Origin: an uncultured Macellibacteroides sp.
Lineage (GTDB): Bacteria; Bacteroidota; Bacteroidia; Bacteroidales; Tannerellaceae
Assembly: GCF_963667135.1 (NCBI RefSeq)
Contig: NZ_OY762974.1
Span: 2,666,001-2,730,000 of the forward strand
Length of the DNA: 64,000 nt
Direction: 5' to 3'
Part shown: positions 1-9,240 of the stretch, one piece after another
Numbering within the stretch: the first letter of the stretch is position 1
Layout: each line of letters opens with the position of its first letter
Made by a program: the position numbers and the translations under genes
The notes under the pieces: model-generated
Seen by the model: only the letters and a program-made list of their open reading frames with translations
What the model was told of the DNA's origin: nothing
Database searches by the model: none

Positions 1-106
1 AGAAGTCAGATAAGAAGAGCCGGTATTGTTCTTCCAATTGCTTCCCGTCTACACCATAAAATTCACCAACAGTACGACAGCTAACAGGATGAGTATCTAT
101 GTAATT
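1..106 (-). CDS. ISAon1 family transposase, second frame (partial, C-terminal part outside window)
   Basis: Reading in the +1 frame relative to the upstream ORF gives ...NYIDTHPVSCRTVGEFYG... and then KQLEEQYRLFLSDF, typical of the start of the catalytic ORF of ISAon1-like transposases. There is no convincing ATG in this frame after its in-frame TAA, so the two frames are probably joined by a +1 frameshift at the run of T and A. The DDE residues would be off the left edge. Confidence 0.6.
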
Positions 107-434
107 CTTTTAAAAAAGACGCAAATTCTTGCGTCAAACGAGTTCCTTTAGCTACCATATCCCAATTCCTGCAGACAATATCCCCTGTGCTATGATTGGT
201 CCACCTTCTACGCCTTACCTGCAGAATCACCACTTTCCCTCGTAGGGGATAGTCTTGTATGGCTACACTGGGATAAAATCCTTTTGATTCAAGTTTATCT
301 TCTTTATATTCCTCAGGAATAATATTGAGTTCTTCCAGATGAATGGTAATGGTCGAACTTGTCTTTTCTGCAAATACTACTTCAAAGTATTTTAATACGC
401 CTTCCGGCAATAGCAATTCATAGCCTGTTTCCAT
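81..434 (-). CDS. ISAon1 family transposase, N-terminal region (first frame)
   Basis: This 117-aa protein resembles the short N-terminal ORF of ISAon1-type transposases common in Bacteroidota: it starts METGYELLLPEG and has a basic VRRRRW segment around residues 73-78, probably DNA contacting. It presumably contributes the DNA-recognition part, while the catalytic part lies in the next frame. It ends at a TAG at 81-83, just after a T-run/A-run (about 102-113) where ribosomes could slip. Family assignment is from recognition of the protein; the programmed frameshift is inference. Confidence 0.75.
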   Translation of the reverse strand: METGYELLLPEGVLKYFEVVFAEKTSSTITIHLEELNIIPEEYKEDKLESKGFYPSVAIQDYPLRGKVVILQVRRRRWTNHSTGDIVCRNWDMVAKGTRLTQEFASFLKELHRYSSC

Positions 435-540
435 AGCTGCAAATGTAGCTCCTTTTCTATTACCCCCCCAACTTTTCGGCTTGATCCTAGTTAGCTTTCT
501 TTTTATGGTGTCTTACATGAAAAAAGTGTAGACCGACCCC

Positions 541-993
541 CAAAAAACAGGGTAATGTAGCCCAATTATAGCCCGGAAAAAATTATGTCGACAATACGAA
601 CTTATATACGAAAACACAAACAAACCAAAGGAAACAGGCGATGTAGTAATAATTGTAGTAAAAATATCTTACTGATGTATTAAATCTTCTAATCAGTTGT
701 CTTCGAATCTAAAAACATTTTTTCCGTTGTCTTTGTGATTTCTCACATAAATTGTCGTGACTATATGGAATGAACAAACGTGTGAATCATGTAATTTTTT
801 TTCACTATTATGTAACACTATCATTGTTATATAACTATAACTTTGTTTTTCAAATTTGGTAGAGGAATTATTCATTTATAAAATGAATCGTACTGCAAAC
901 GAATTCATAGCCGGATAAGCGAGATATCAGTCTAGAAGCGTTGTCTTTTTACAATTATCCTGTCAGGCAAATAACTATCTAAAATCAGAACTT
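541..993. other. Intergenic, AT-rich, between the IS end and the polyketide synthase
   Basis: About 450 bases with no convincing gene. A 60-codon open frame on the minus strand (693-875) has no recognisable features. No clear TAnnTTTG promoter box was found just ahead of the downstream gene. Confidence 0.5.
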
Positions 994-2055
994 ATGCCAT
1001 CATTAGCGGCCATTTCTACTATTGACTTTCCTTTCAAAACTGATCAGCAGAAAGTGAAGCAATATGCCAACGAATTATTTGCCCCTTCGTACCCACAAGT
1101 GGAACGAATGCTGAGCGCGTTTGACAACACAGAAATAATTATGCGAAATTTCTGTAAACCACTTGATTACTATGAGGATCTTCATACTTTTCAAGAGCAA
1201 AATGCAGAATATATCCGGATTTCGCTGGAATATTCTGTCAAAGCAATTGAGGAATGTATTTCTTCGGCACACATTCTGAAGGAAGAAATCACAGACATCA
1301 TTTTCATTTCCACCACCGGACTTTCCACGCCTAGTTTAGACGCACTCATCATTAATAAAATGAGGCTGAACCAGAATATCAATCGGATGGCCATATTTGG
1401 TTTAGGTTGTGGTGGAGGCGTAGCCGGTTATTCAAAAGCCTGTGTTCTGGCAAAAGCAAATCCAGATGCGGTAGTTTTACTGGTTGCAGTTGAGTTATGC
1501 TCGTTAACTTTTTTAAGAAACGATTACAGCAAGAGTAATTTCATTGGCTCCAGTTTATTTGCCGACGGAGTGGCTGCTTGCCTGATCACAGGAGATAAGT
1601 ATGGGCTTAAAACCCAGAAGGCAATTACATTTCTGGGCAGTGAAAGTAAAATCTATTATGATTCATTGGGCGTTATGGGTTGGCAGTTTATGGACAGCGG
1701 ATTTAAGGTCTTATTCTCGTCGGATATTCCAACCATAATCGCAAATAATGTACGAAATGACCTGACTTCATTCTTAGATAAACATCATCTGAAAATATCG
1801 GATATTAAAAATTTCATTTTCCATCCCGGCGGAAAGAAAGTATTGGCAGCTTATGAAGAAGCTTTGGAAGTGAAAGGAGATTTTTTGAAGAACACCCGTG
1901 AGGTGATGAATGAGAATGGCAACATGTCCAGCGCAACGGTTTTATATGTGTTGGAACGGTTTTTTAAGCAGGACTTCGAAAACGGTTATGGACTGATGGT
2001 ATCCATGGGCCCTGGATTTTCATGTGAAATGGTTTTACTTCAAATGAATAAATAA
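994..2055 (+). CDS. Type III polyketide synthase (chalcone/stilbene synthase family)
   Basis: A 353-residue thiolase-fold enzyme, normal family length, that would extend an acyl-CoA starter with malonyl-CoA and cyclise the product to an alkylpyrone or alkylresorcinol. The catalytic triad is visible: Cys139 in GLGCGGG, His277 in IFHPGG and Asn310 in NGNMSSA, plus the C-terminal GPGFSCE loop. The next gene starts 4 bases after the stop and encodes an ICMT-type methyltransferase. This is the same pairing as BpsA-BpsB of Bacillus subtilis, which makes alkylpyrone methyl ethers (established knowledge). Starter, chain length and product cannot be read from the sequence. Confidence 0.93.
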   Translation: MPSLAAISTIDFPFKTDQQKVKQYANELFAPSYPQVERMLSAFDNTEIIMRNFCKPLDYYEDLHTFQEQNAEYIRISLEYSVKAIEECISSAHILKEEITDIIFISTTGLSTPSLDALIINKMRLNQNINRMAIFGLGCGGGVAGYSKACVLAKANPDAVVLLVAVELCSLTFLRNDYSKSNFIGSSLFADGVAACLITGDKYGLKTQKAITFLGSESKIYYDSLGVMGWQFMDSGFKVLFSSDIPTIIANNVRNDLTSFLDKHHLKISDIKNFIFHPGGKKVLAAYEEALEVKGDFLKNTREVMNENGNMSSATVLYVLERFFKQDFENGYGLMVSMGPGFSCEMVLLQMNK

Positions 2056-2059
2056 TACG

Positions 2060-2551
2060 ATGGGTTTCATCTTCTTTATATCATTTATTATCCTGCTGAG
2101 AATAGGAGAATTAATCCTTTCGCGAAGGAATGAAGTCTGGTTGTTGCAGAATGGTGCCATTGAATATGGACAGAAGCATTATCCATACATTGTTATGCTT
2201 CATGTATTGTTCATCGTCTCATTAGTTATTGAATATTCAATAACTCAAACGGTGTCATTCAATCTATTTTTCCTTGTCTTTTATTTATTGCTTTTGATAT
2301 TTAAAGCTTCGGTTATCCGGTCGCTGGGAAAATTTTGGAATACAAAGATTTATCATATCCCGGACTTTCCCTTGATAAAAAATGGGGCGTACAAATACGT
2401 TAAGCACCCGAATTACCTGATAGTAATTGCAGAAATCGCAATTATTCCGTTGGTATTTCATTTGTATTATACCGCTATTGCTTTTACAGTACTTAATGCA
2501 ATCATGTTATTTGTAAGGGTTAAAGAAGAAAATAAAGTGTTGAAGATATAA
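2060..2551 (+). CDS. Isoprenylcysteine carboxyl methyltransferase (ICMT) family membrane protein
   Basis: 163 residues with about four to five hydrophobic segments. The C-terminal half carries the family signature with PLIKNGAYKYVKHPNY (about residues 109-124) followed by a late acidic RVKEENKVL segment, the SAM-dependent methyltransferase core of ICMT/BpsB-type enzymes. It is almost fused to the polyketide synthase and is most likely co-translated with it, so its substrate is probably the polyketide (O-methylation) rather than a prenylated protein. Only these two genes of the pathway are present here; no oxidoreductase follows. Confidence 0.88.
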   Translation: MGFIFFISFIILLRIGELILSRRNEVWLLQNGAIEYGQKHYPYIVMLHVLFIVSLVIEYSITQTVSFNLFFLVFYLLLLIFKASVIRSLGKFWNTKIYHIPDFPLIKNGAYKYVKHPNYLIVIAEIAIIPLVFHLYYTAIAFTVLNAIMLFVRVKEENKVLKI

Positions 2552-2764
2552 ATGCAAAGGGTATTTTTAAAACAAACCCTGATATATTTATTTATGATGC
2601 CTTTTTAGAACAAGACATTTTTGCTGAAGTAGGTAACATTATAATAAATGAAGTACTTTACAATTGATGAAACGGGTATTTACAGTTTTCATTTTTTAGA
2701 ATGTAAAAAGACATAAGGAGTGTCTAAAATATAATGTCGTATTTTCTACCTTCAAAAAAAGGAT

Positions 2765-2772
2765 TATTTTTG
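2765..2772 (+). promoter_or_regulatory. Bacteroidales -7 promoter box upstream of the GH43 gene
   Basis: TATTTTTG matches the TAnnTTTG consensus and lies 41 bases before the ATG at 2814. No clear -33 TTG is visible at the usual distance, so confidence is moderate. Confidence 0.4.
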
Positions 2773-2813
2773 TCGACGATTACAATTGTATAAACCACTC
2801 AATTCGTTACTGT

Positions 2814-4424
2814 ATGAAATACTATTATTTGGCTTTGTATTTGTGTTTACTGTTTCCGTCTTTTACCAAAGCGGAGTCTGCTCAGCTTAAAGAAAAAACT
2901 GTCGCTTCTAAAGCTTTCGGGTACAAGAATCCTGTAGTTACTGGTTTTAATCCTGATCCGAGTGTTTGCCGGGTAGGAGATGATTATTATTTGGTGACAA
3001 GTAGTTTCGAGTATTTCCCCGGTGTTCCTGTTTACCATAGCAAGGACCTGATTAACTGGGAACAGATCGGACACTGCCTTACCCGTGAGTCGCAATTACC
3101 TTTGAAGGGAGTCTGGCCTTCGGGAGGTATTTTTGCTCCCACTATCCGCTATCACGAAGGACGCTTCTATATGGTTACCACGTTGGTTTCTGATAAAGGA
3201 AACTTTTATGTGTATGCGGATGATCCTGCCGGTGAATGGTCGGACCCAATATGGGTGAATCAGGGAGGAATTGATCCCAGCCTTCTTTTCGAAGATGGGA
3301 AATGCTATTTTATGTCTACCGATAACGGTATTCGTTTGAGCGAGATTGATATTAAAACTGGGAAGAAACTTACCGAGAGTAAAGTTATATGGAATGGAAC
3401 CGGAGGTCGCTATCCCGAAGCTCCGCATATCTATAAAAAAGATGGTTGGTATTATTTAATGATAGCCGAAGGAGGAACAGAGTATGGCCATAAAGAAACA
3501 ATCGCCAGAAGCCGGAATATATATGGACCGTATCAATCCAATCCGTCCAATCCAATTTTGACACATATGAATGAGCATACGCAATCCAATCCAATTCAGG
3601 GAACAGGACATGCCGATCTTATTCAGGCGCATGATAGTTCCTGGTGGGTTGTGTTTCTGGGCTTTCGTCCGCAGTCGGGAACCCATCACCTGTTAGGTCG
3701 CGAAACGTTCCTTGCACCAGTAAGATGGGACGAGAATGCCTGGCCGGTAATTAATGCAACGGGTTCTGTTTCTATTGATATGAACTGTAATACTTTACCG
3801 CAGACTCCGGTTAAGCAAATGAATAAACGCACGGATTTCAAAGAAAATAAATTAGGCTTTGAATGGAATTATCTGCGCAATCCAAATTTCTCCAACTACA
3901 CGCTGGCGGAAAGAAAAGGATATCTTAGACTAAAGCCTTCGCTTTCAACACTTTCTGATTTGGCGTCGCCCACATTTGTAGGAAGACGTCAACAACATAT
4001 TGAATTTGAAGCAACCACATCACTTGATTTTAAGTCGACCGCCGACAATGAAGAGGCCGGGCTTACTATCTATATGTGCAATAATTCGCACTACGATATC
4101 TATGTAACAAATCAGAAAGGTGTTAGAATGCTCAATGTCAGATACCACTTGGGAAATATACAACATGTAGATAAAAGCGTTGAAATACCTGCGGGTGCGA
4201 CCTATCTCCGCGTTGTGGGAGGGAAAGAGGATTACGCATTCTACTATTCTACAGACGACAAGAACTATTCGCTGCTTTCCAAATTGAACACAAGGTTTTT
4301 GAGTTCGGAAACAGCCGGAGGATTTACCGGAATATATATCGCACTGTTTGCCACAACCGATAAATCTGAATCTACATCCCGTGCAGATTTTGATTGGTTC
4401 GATTATGAAGGTAAAAATTGGTAA
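2814..4424 (+). CDS. Glycoside hydrolase family 43 protein, secreted (beta-xylosidase/alpha-L-arabinofuranosidase type)
   Basis: 536 residues beginning with a signal peptide (hydrophobic to about residue 20, TKAES cleavage region). Residues about 38-330 form the five-bladed GH43 propeller with the three expected acids: Asp48 (FNPDPS, base), Asp154 (GIDPSL, pKa modulator) and Glu202 (YPEAPH, acid). Residues about 340-536 look like the C-terminal beta-sandwich often attached to xylan-active GH43 enzymes. Activity on xylo- or arabino-oligosaccharides in the periplasm is inferred from family; the exact specificity is unknown. It converges with the DUF5686 gene, the two stops being 3 bases apart. 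It is not part of a visible SusC/SusD locus. Confidence 0.9.
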   Translation: MKYYYLALYLCLLFPSFTKAESAQLKEKTVASKAFGYKNPVVTGFNPDPSVCRVGDDYYLVTSSFEYFPGVPVYHSKDLINWEQIGHCLTRESQLPLKGVWPSGGIFAPTIRYHEGRFYMVTTLVSDKGNFYVYADDPAGEWSDPIWVNQGGIDPSLLFEDGKCYFMSTDNGIRLSEIDIKTGKKLTESKVIWNGTGGRYPEAPHIYKKDGWYYLMIAEGGTEYGHKETIARSRNIYGPYQSNPSNPILTHMNEHTQSNPIQGTGHADLIQAHDSSWWVVFLGFRPQSGTHHLLGRETFLAPVRWDENAWPVINATGSVSIDMNCNTLPQTPVKQMNKRTDFKENKLGFEWNYLRNPNFSNYTLAERKGYLRLKPSLSTLSDLASPTFVGRRQQHIEFEATTSLDFKSTADNEEAGLTIYMCNNSHYDIYVTNQKGVRMLNVRYHLGNIQHVDKSVEIPAGATYLRVVGGKEDYAFYYSTDDKNYSLLSKLNTRFLSSETAGGFTGIYIALFATTDKSESTSRADFDWFDYEGKNW

Positions 4425-4427
4425 ACT

Positions 4428-7052
4428 CTATTGCTTAAATAGCGGGATACTGATCGTAATACCAACTGCATCATACTTTCCTTTGTTGAATCCGGCAAAA
4501 ATACCAGCTCGGGCTACTCCGCTAAAACCAATGGAGTAGCCAAGTTCGGTATAATTCCTTGAGGGAATCCAAAGAGTCCGTACATGCAGGGCTTCGTTGA
4601 ACAAATAATTCTGCAGAAACGGGAGTCGTTTTATCAACAGATAATCTGATGTGTAATTAAAATGCCCTTGCAGCCATTGTTGGTTTGACGACCAGGCATA
4701 ATTATCAAGCAGACTGAAGCTGTTTTCCAATGAATTTGCTGTAACAAATAGTTCGTTGGTGTTGAAATGCTTGTAATCGGGGAAAAACACCCTTTTGGAA
4801 GTCAGGAACTTTCCCGCGTTCAGCGTATAACTTATGTTATCAAAAGCATTCACCTTGACAAATTGTCTGATTTCGAACTCCAGCTTATTATAAGAAGCCG
4901 GGTTACTCTCGTTGGTGGCTATTCCTTTCTCATAATTAAGGGTGAAAGTAGGGTAGCGCGAATAGATGTATTTTTTCTTTCCCCTATACGAACGATAATA
5001 ATAGCGAGGAGTGTATTCCAATTTCATAACGGCTTTTGTGGCCGTATTATCAGGCATATATTCTCCCTGTCCGTTAGGGATGTTAGGTTTGGGCAACTCA
5101 CCAAAGAAGCTATAGCTGGTATTGTTCATCAGGGAATTCCGTTTCTCGTACTGCATTCCGGTTGTTAGAATCAGTCCGTTCGACACATCAATTTTGTTCA
5201 TTATTTCCACAAATCTCTTTTGATAGAATGTTATCGGATTTTCGGCAAACAACAAAGATGAAATGGAGTTTATAAGACGGAGTGTACCATTGCTTCCGTT
5301 AAAATCGGTAACTGTATTGCCTCCGGAAACCTTCAGCACGCCATCTCGCATCGGAGAATAATTGAACGTAGCTGCTATATTCCAGTCAACGGCTTTTCGG
5401 GCAGTTGTATAGTAAACAGACGGAGCAATGGCAAGCGATTTTGTAGAATCGAATTCAAAGCCAAACGAAATTCGTTGTCCAATACGGAAACCATCCACAA
5501 AGTTATACTCAGGAACTGCTCGTAGCAATCCGCTATAACCAATCCGGAATTTCTTACTGAAGCGGATTGTTTCACCCATTAGCAGCTTGCCAGCCCAATA
5601 GCCAACGGTTCTGTTACTCAATGAGTCCCTTCGTTGTAACGAATCATTTACCAAAGTAAGACTATCCTTTATCTCGTAACTGTGCACTTCGTCCGGCTGT
5701 AAAGGTAAATTTCTCACCTCGTTCCAGTAAAGAGAATCGCGTAAGTCGGCAAGCGAATCGACTGTTATTTTAACCGGTGATTCGGTGTCAAGCAGCTCAA
5801 GCGATTGCCGTTTCATTTTTTCCTCATCAGGCTCTGACGCATCCTGCATCAATTTGGCCAGCTTGTAGGCTTCGCGTGTGGAAAGATTTTCTTTAGCTGA
5901 AAGGACTTCCAGTTGTTTTTGTGCTTGCTGTTGTTTCTTTATTTGGTGCTTCGGTTTTGTTATTGACTCTTTGGATGCAACCGGAGTAACCTTTTTCTTT
6001 TCTTCTTGAATAGCAGTTGTCCGCCGAGCTTCATTTACCAGAACGTCCTTATATCGAACAGACGAATAATATTTTCCGGATGCCTTGAATCCCATAATAT
6101 CCACATTCATGTTTATATCATACGAAGTAGGCAGAAAAACAGCCGGCTTAACTTCGTTGAATGCCGCTTTGAAACGGGTTGTCATACCAAATTCGGTGCT
6201 GCTCAGATCAGCCCGTTGTATATTCCATGAGTTTTCGATAATATACAGCCAGCCCGAAACAAGTCTGGCATTCTTTTTTTTAGGCTGGACCCGTATTTTG
6301 TTAATCAGATGATCCCCTTCAGTCTCCACTCCTTCGAAAATAAATTTATAGAAAGAAAAAGCCCCCGGAGCCAAAGGCGAGATTTTTCCGAAAACATTCG
6401 GATCATAAATATTGGCAGTCATAACCTGCATCGCATCTCCGGCTTTCATGTCTGTGGGAAGCGTAGATGAGAAAGCAACTACCTTTTGTTCATATTTATT
6501 AGGAGCCGTAAACATCACCTCATTTTGCGATTCTATCAAAAAGAGTTTGTTCTTTATATTTTTCAGTTCCTGGTTACTTACTTTTATTTTCACTATAGCC
6601 GGAATTTTCTCCACCTTAATGGTTCCTTTCAGGTAAACACCCGCATTGTATTTTTTAACCTGATGTAGATAAAACGGAGCCATCGAAATAGCTTTCCGCA
6701 TAATGGCATTGGCCGGGTCTTCTCTGTTGGCTGAAACCACCACCTCTTTCAAGGCATAGGTTTTCTTTTCCATTTTAACAATAACGGAAACAGAAGGCTT
6801 GTCGACTGTTATAGAAGTAATTTTACGTTCGTACCCTAATGAACTAAACTCGCAGGTATAGTTACCCTGATTAAGAGAAGCCTGAAAGTCTCCATTATCG
6901 TCGGCCGTAATTCCCAAAGCCAACTCCCGGATGTAAACAGTTGCATTGGGTATAGAAGATCCAGCACTATCAACAACACGAACCTTTAATGTCTGCGAAG
7001 ATATGCCAAACGGAAGTAACATACAGCAAAGGAAGAGTATCCAGCTTTTCAT
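4428..7052 (-). CDS. DUF5686 outer-membrane protein with N-terminal carboxypeptidase-like regulatory domain
   Basis: 874 residues. A signal peptide (MKSWILFLCCMLLPF...SSQ) precedes a carboxypeptidase-regulatory-like beta-sandwich (residues about 22-95, ending in KEVVVSANRE, the sequence that usually precedes the plug in TonB-dependent receptors). A DUF5686 region follows, with a charged Lys/Gln-rich linker around 350-400, and then a long C-terminal half rich in alternating aromatic strands compatible with a beta-barrel. The protein ends in Gln rather than the usual Phe. Such proteins are widespread and uncharacterised in Bacteroidota; an outer-membrane role is inference. Confidence 0.85.
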   Translation of the reverse strand: MKSWILFLCCMLLPFGISSQTLKVRVVDSAGSSIPNATVYIRELALGITADDNGDFQASLNQGNYTCEFSSLGYERKITSITVDKPSVSVIVKMEKKTYALKEVVVSANREDPANAIMRKAISMAPFYLHQVKKYNAGVYLKGTIKVEKIPAIVKIKVSNQELKNIKNKLFLIESQNEVMFTAPNKYEQKVVAFSSTLPTDMKAGDAMQVMTANIYDPNVFGKISPLAPGAFSFYKFIFEGVETEGDHLINKIRVQPKKKNARLVSGWLYIIENSWNIQRADLSSTEFGMTTRFKAAFNEVKPAVFLPTSYDINMNVDIMGFKASGKYYSSVRYKDVLVNEARRTTAIQEEKKKVTPVASKESITKPKHQIKKQQQAQKQLEVLSAKENLSTREAYKLAKLMQDASEPDEEKMKRQSLELLDTESPVKITVDSLADLRDSLYWNEVRNLPLQPDEVHSYEIKDSLTLVNDSLQRRDSLSNRTVGYWAGKLLMGETIRFSKKFRIGYSGLLRAVPEYNFVDGFRIGQRISFGFEFDSTKSLAIAPSVYYTTARKAVDWNIAATFNYSPMRDGVLKVSGGNTVTDFNGSNGTLRLINSISSLLFAENPITFYQKRFVEIMNKIDVSNGLILTTGMQYEKRNSLMNNTSYSFFGELPKPNIPNGQGEYMPDNTATKAVMKLEYTPRYYYRSYRGKKKYIYSRYPTFTLNYEKGIATNESNPASYNKLEFEIRQFVKVNAFDNISYTLNAGKFLTSKRVFFPDYKHFNTNELFVTANSLENSFSLLDNYAWSSNQQWLQGHFNYTSDYLLIKRLPFLQNYLFNEALHVRTLWIPSRNYTELGYSIGFSGVARAGIFAGFNKGKYDAVGITISIPLFKQ

Positions 7053-7260
7053 TGATCAATCTACATTTGATTAGACCACAAATGTATGATTCATTGTATA
7101 AACAATAATCAAATGGTCGTTAATTAATCTTTAGTGTAACCATTTTATTTTTTTCTTTAATTTTAGTATCGTGTTAAAACGGCTTGTCGTGTTGCTTATT
7201 AGGGTATTAATGCGTACTATTGCATTTCTATTATTTAACCTAAAATATAAAATACATAGT

Positions 7261-8139
7261 ATGAAACGACTCCTTGTTTTATTTTCCATTCTTGCGCTGG
7301 CATTATCGGCTCAAGGTCAGAAATTGCCTGTTGCCTGGGATGAACTTACTTCGCCCGATTTTATTAAAGCTGTTAAGCAATCAAATGGTGTATGTGTTAT
7401 TCCCCTGGGAGTAATTGAAAAACACGGTCCCCATCTGCCATTGGGAACCGACGTGTTTTCGGCCCGTTCGAATGCGCTTTTGGCTGCCGGTAATGAATAC
7501 TGCATTGTTTATCCCTATTATTTTGCAGGTCAGATTTATGAAGCAAAACATCAGCCGGGTACTATAACCTACAGCCCGGATATATTGTATAAATTATTGG
7601 ATGAAACCTGTAAGGAAATTTCCAGAAACGGACTAAAAAAGATCATTCTTTATAATGGTCACGGAGGCAACACCAATTTTCTTCAGTATTTTTGTCAGGC
7701 ACAACTGGCCGAACAAAAAGACTATGTGGTATACCTTTATAGTCCTGAAACAGATGTTGAAGCACGAAAACAAATCGACGCCCTGCTAATAAACAAGACC
7801 GGAGAACATGCTCATGAAGAAGAAACGAGCGAAATGATGATTGTCCGTCCGGATTTGGTTAAAATAGACCAGGCCATCACTCAGTCAGGCGCCGATCTTA
7901 ACCGCCTGTCGCTTAAAGACGGTTATACCGGAATCTGGTGGTACGCCAAATATCCGAATCACTATGCCGGAGATGCGAAAGATGCCAACTCTGCTACAGG
8001 AAAAGTTGTGCAAGCACATTACGTCAAACAACTCACTGAATTTATCAAAACGGTAAAGGCCGACACCGACGCACAACCCTTGCAGAATGAATTTTATAAG
8101 GAATCCGCATCGCCCCTCAATACAAAAGTAAAAAACTGA
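7261..8139 (+). CDS. Creatininase family protein (metal-dependent amidohydrolase), exported
   Basis: The likely start is ATG 7261, which gives a clean signal peptide (MKRLLVLFSILALALSAQGQ); a GTG at 7171 in frame would add 30 unlikely residues. The 292-residue product has the creatininase metal ligands in GVIEKHGPHLPLGTD, NGHGGN and HAHEEETSE. Family members hydrolyse cyclic or linear amides such as creatinine or formamidopyrimidines; the substrate here is unknown. Export to the periplasm is less common for this family and suggests scavenging of an external amide. A strong bidirectional terminator follows. Confidence 0.88.
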   Translation: MKRLLVLFSILALALSAQGQKLPVAWDELTSPDFIKAVKQSNGVCVIPLGVIEKHGPHLPLGTDVFSARSNALLAAGNEYCIVYPYYFAGQIYEAKHQPGTITYSPDILYKLLDETCKEISRNGLKKIILYNGHGGNTNFLQYFCQAQLAEQKDYVVYLYSPETDVEARKQIDALLINKTGEHAHEEETSEMMIVRPDLVKIDQAITQSGADLNRLSLKDGYTGIWWYAKYPNHYAGDAKDANSATGKVVQAHYVKQLTEFIKTVKADTDAQPLQNEFYKESASPLNTKVKN

Positions 8140-8175
8140 GAAAATAGGTAGGCATGTTAAGCATGTGGGCTAATA

Positions 8176-8218
8176 AAAACAAAGGGTGTCCGAAACGAAT
8201 TGGATACCCTTTGTTTTT
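8176..8218. terminator. Bidirectional terminator between creatininase and CDF genes
   Basis: Arms 8176-8191 and about 8203-8218 pair over about 16 bp with one G-U (AAAACAAAGGGT core), with A-runs and T-runs on both sides, so it can serve both converging genes. Confidence 0.85.
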
Positions 8219-9240
8219 TAGAAAGAGAGACAGTTTTTTTGAATTGCCTCGTCCGATTTTGTAATCTGCTCGACCGATAACTCTATATTTTCAGCAAATG
8301 GACGTGTACGGTAGGTGCAATTATTCATTTGGCACGTAGGGCAGTGATATTCATAACATGGATCCGAATGAATGGACAGCTGTACCTTGGTTGTAAACTC
8401 ACAACCGAAGGCACTCTCCAAATCTTCGCAAGCCTTGTGGCTTTCTCTAATATTATAATACCAGGGCAGAGTAAGATCACAATCGATATGATACGTACTT
8501 CCGTATTTTACTACTTTAAGGTTATGCACATCTACCCAATGCGTTTTGCGGTTCCTGCGAATTAAATCAGATATCACCGAAAGGATTTCAGAATCTGCCT
8601 TATCCATAAGATTATCAATTGTTTTTCGCAGGATGCTAACTCCCGTAATTACAATAATACCTCCAAAGGAAATTGCCAACAAACTATCAATCCACCCTAT
8701 TTTAGTTATATAAAGCAATATCAGACCCAAAACCAGACCAATAGAAGAATAGGTGTCGGATTGTAAATGTTTTCCTCCGGCAACTAAAGCAATCGAATTA
8801 TGTTTTTTCCCTACGCGGATACTGTACCAGCCCAACAGGTAGTTTACTAATCCGGCAGCCGCTACAAGAGTAATACCAAGATCGAGTTGCTGAATCTCAG
8901 CAGGTATAAATATTCGCTTGATACCTTCATAAATAATAATTCCACCAGCAACCATAATCAGAATTCCTTCAATCGAAGCCGAAATCAGTTCTACTTTACC
9001 ATGTCCAAACGGATGGCGTTCATCTTTAGGTTTACTGGCAAAAAAGAGGCTATAAAGGCTCACAAATCCGGCAATAACATTGACGATACTTTCCAAAGCA
9101 TCGGTTAGAATTCCAACGGAATTTGTAAGGAAAAATGCTAAAAACTTCGCAACTAAGAGTAAAACAGAAATGGCAACTATTTTTCGTTGCACATTAACTT
9201 TATAGATGTCTATATTCATAAGGTTGTTATTTTCTGCCAT
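8218..9240 (-). CDS. Cation diffusion facilitator (CDF) family metal transporter
   Basis: 340 residues with about six transmembrane segments followed by a cytoplasmic ferredoxin-like domain. TM2 contains TDALES (Asp47, Glu50), followed by the loop HPFGHGKVE (residues 76-84) typical of CDF proteins, and TM5 contains HLQSD. The C terminus adds a Cys-rich stretch, CPTCQMNNC, likely a soluble metal site. It exports divalent metal (Zn, Fe, Co, Mn or Cd); the TM2 site differs from the DxxxD of E. coli YiiP, so the metal is uncertain. It overlaps by 14 bases the end of an upstream His-rich membrane gene, implying translational coupling. Confidence 0.9.
   Translation of the reverse strand: MAENNNLMNIDIYKVNVQRKIVAISVLLLVAKFLAFFLTNSVGILTDALESIVNVIAGFVSLYSLFFASKPKDERHPFGHGKVELISASIEGILIMVAGGIIIYEGIKRIFIPAEIQQLDLGITLVAAAGLVNYLLGWYSIRVGKKHNSIALVAGGKHLQSDTYSSIGLVLGLILLYITKIGWIDSLLAISFGGIIVITGVSILRKTIDNLMDKADSEILSVISDLIRRNRKTHWVDVHNLKVVKYGSTYHIDCDLTLPWYYNIRESHKACEDLESAFGCEFTTKVQLSIHSDPCYEYHCPTCQMNNCTYRTRPFAENIELSVEQITKSDEAIQKNCLSF

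Larger units (their letters stand above)
1..540 (-). mobile_element. ISAon1-type insertion sequence, partial (runs off the left edge)
   Basis: The first ORF of a two-frame transposase lies at 81-434 on the minus strand and the second frame continues to base 1. The outer end of the element is probably near 530-541, where the minus strand begins with a G-run followed by TCGGTCTACAC. The other end and any target duplication are outside the window, so completeness and boundary are not proven. Confidence 0.7.

Noticed and set aside
693..875. 60-codon minus-strand open frame next to the IS end
   Set aside because: Too short, no motif, no promoter or RBS, in AT-rich DNA where such frames occur by chance.
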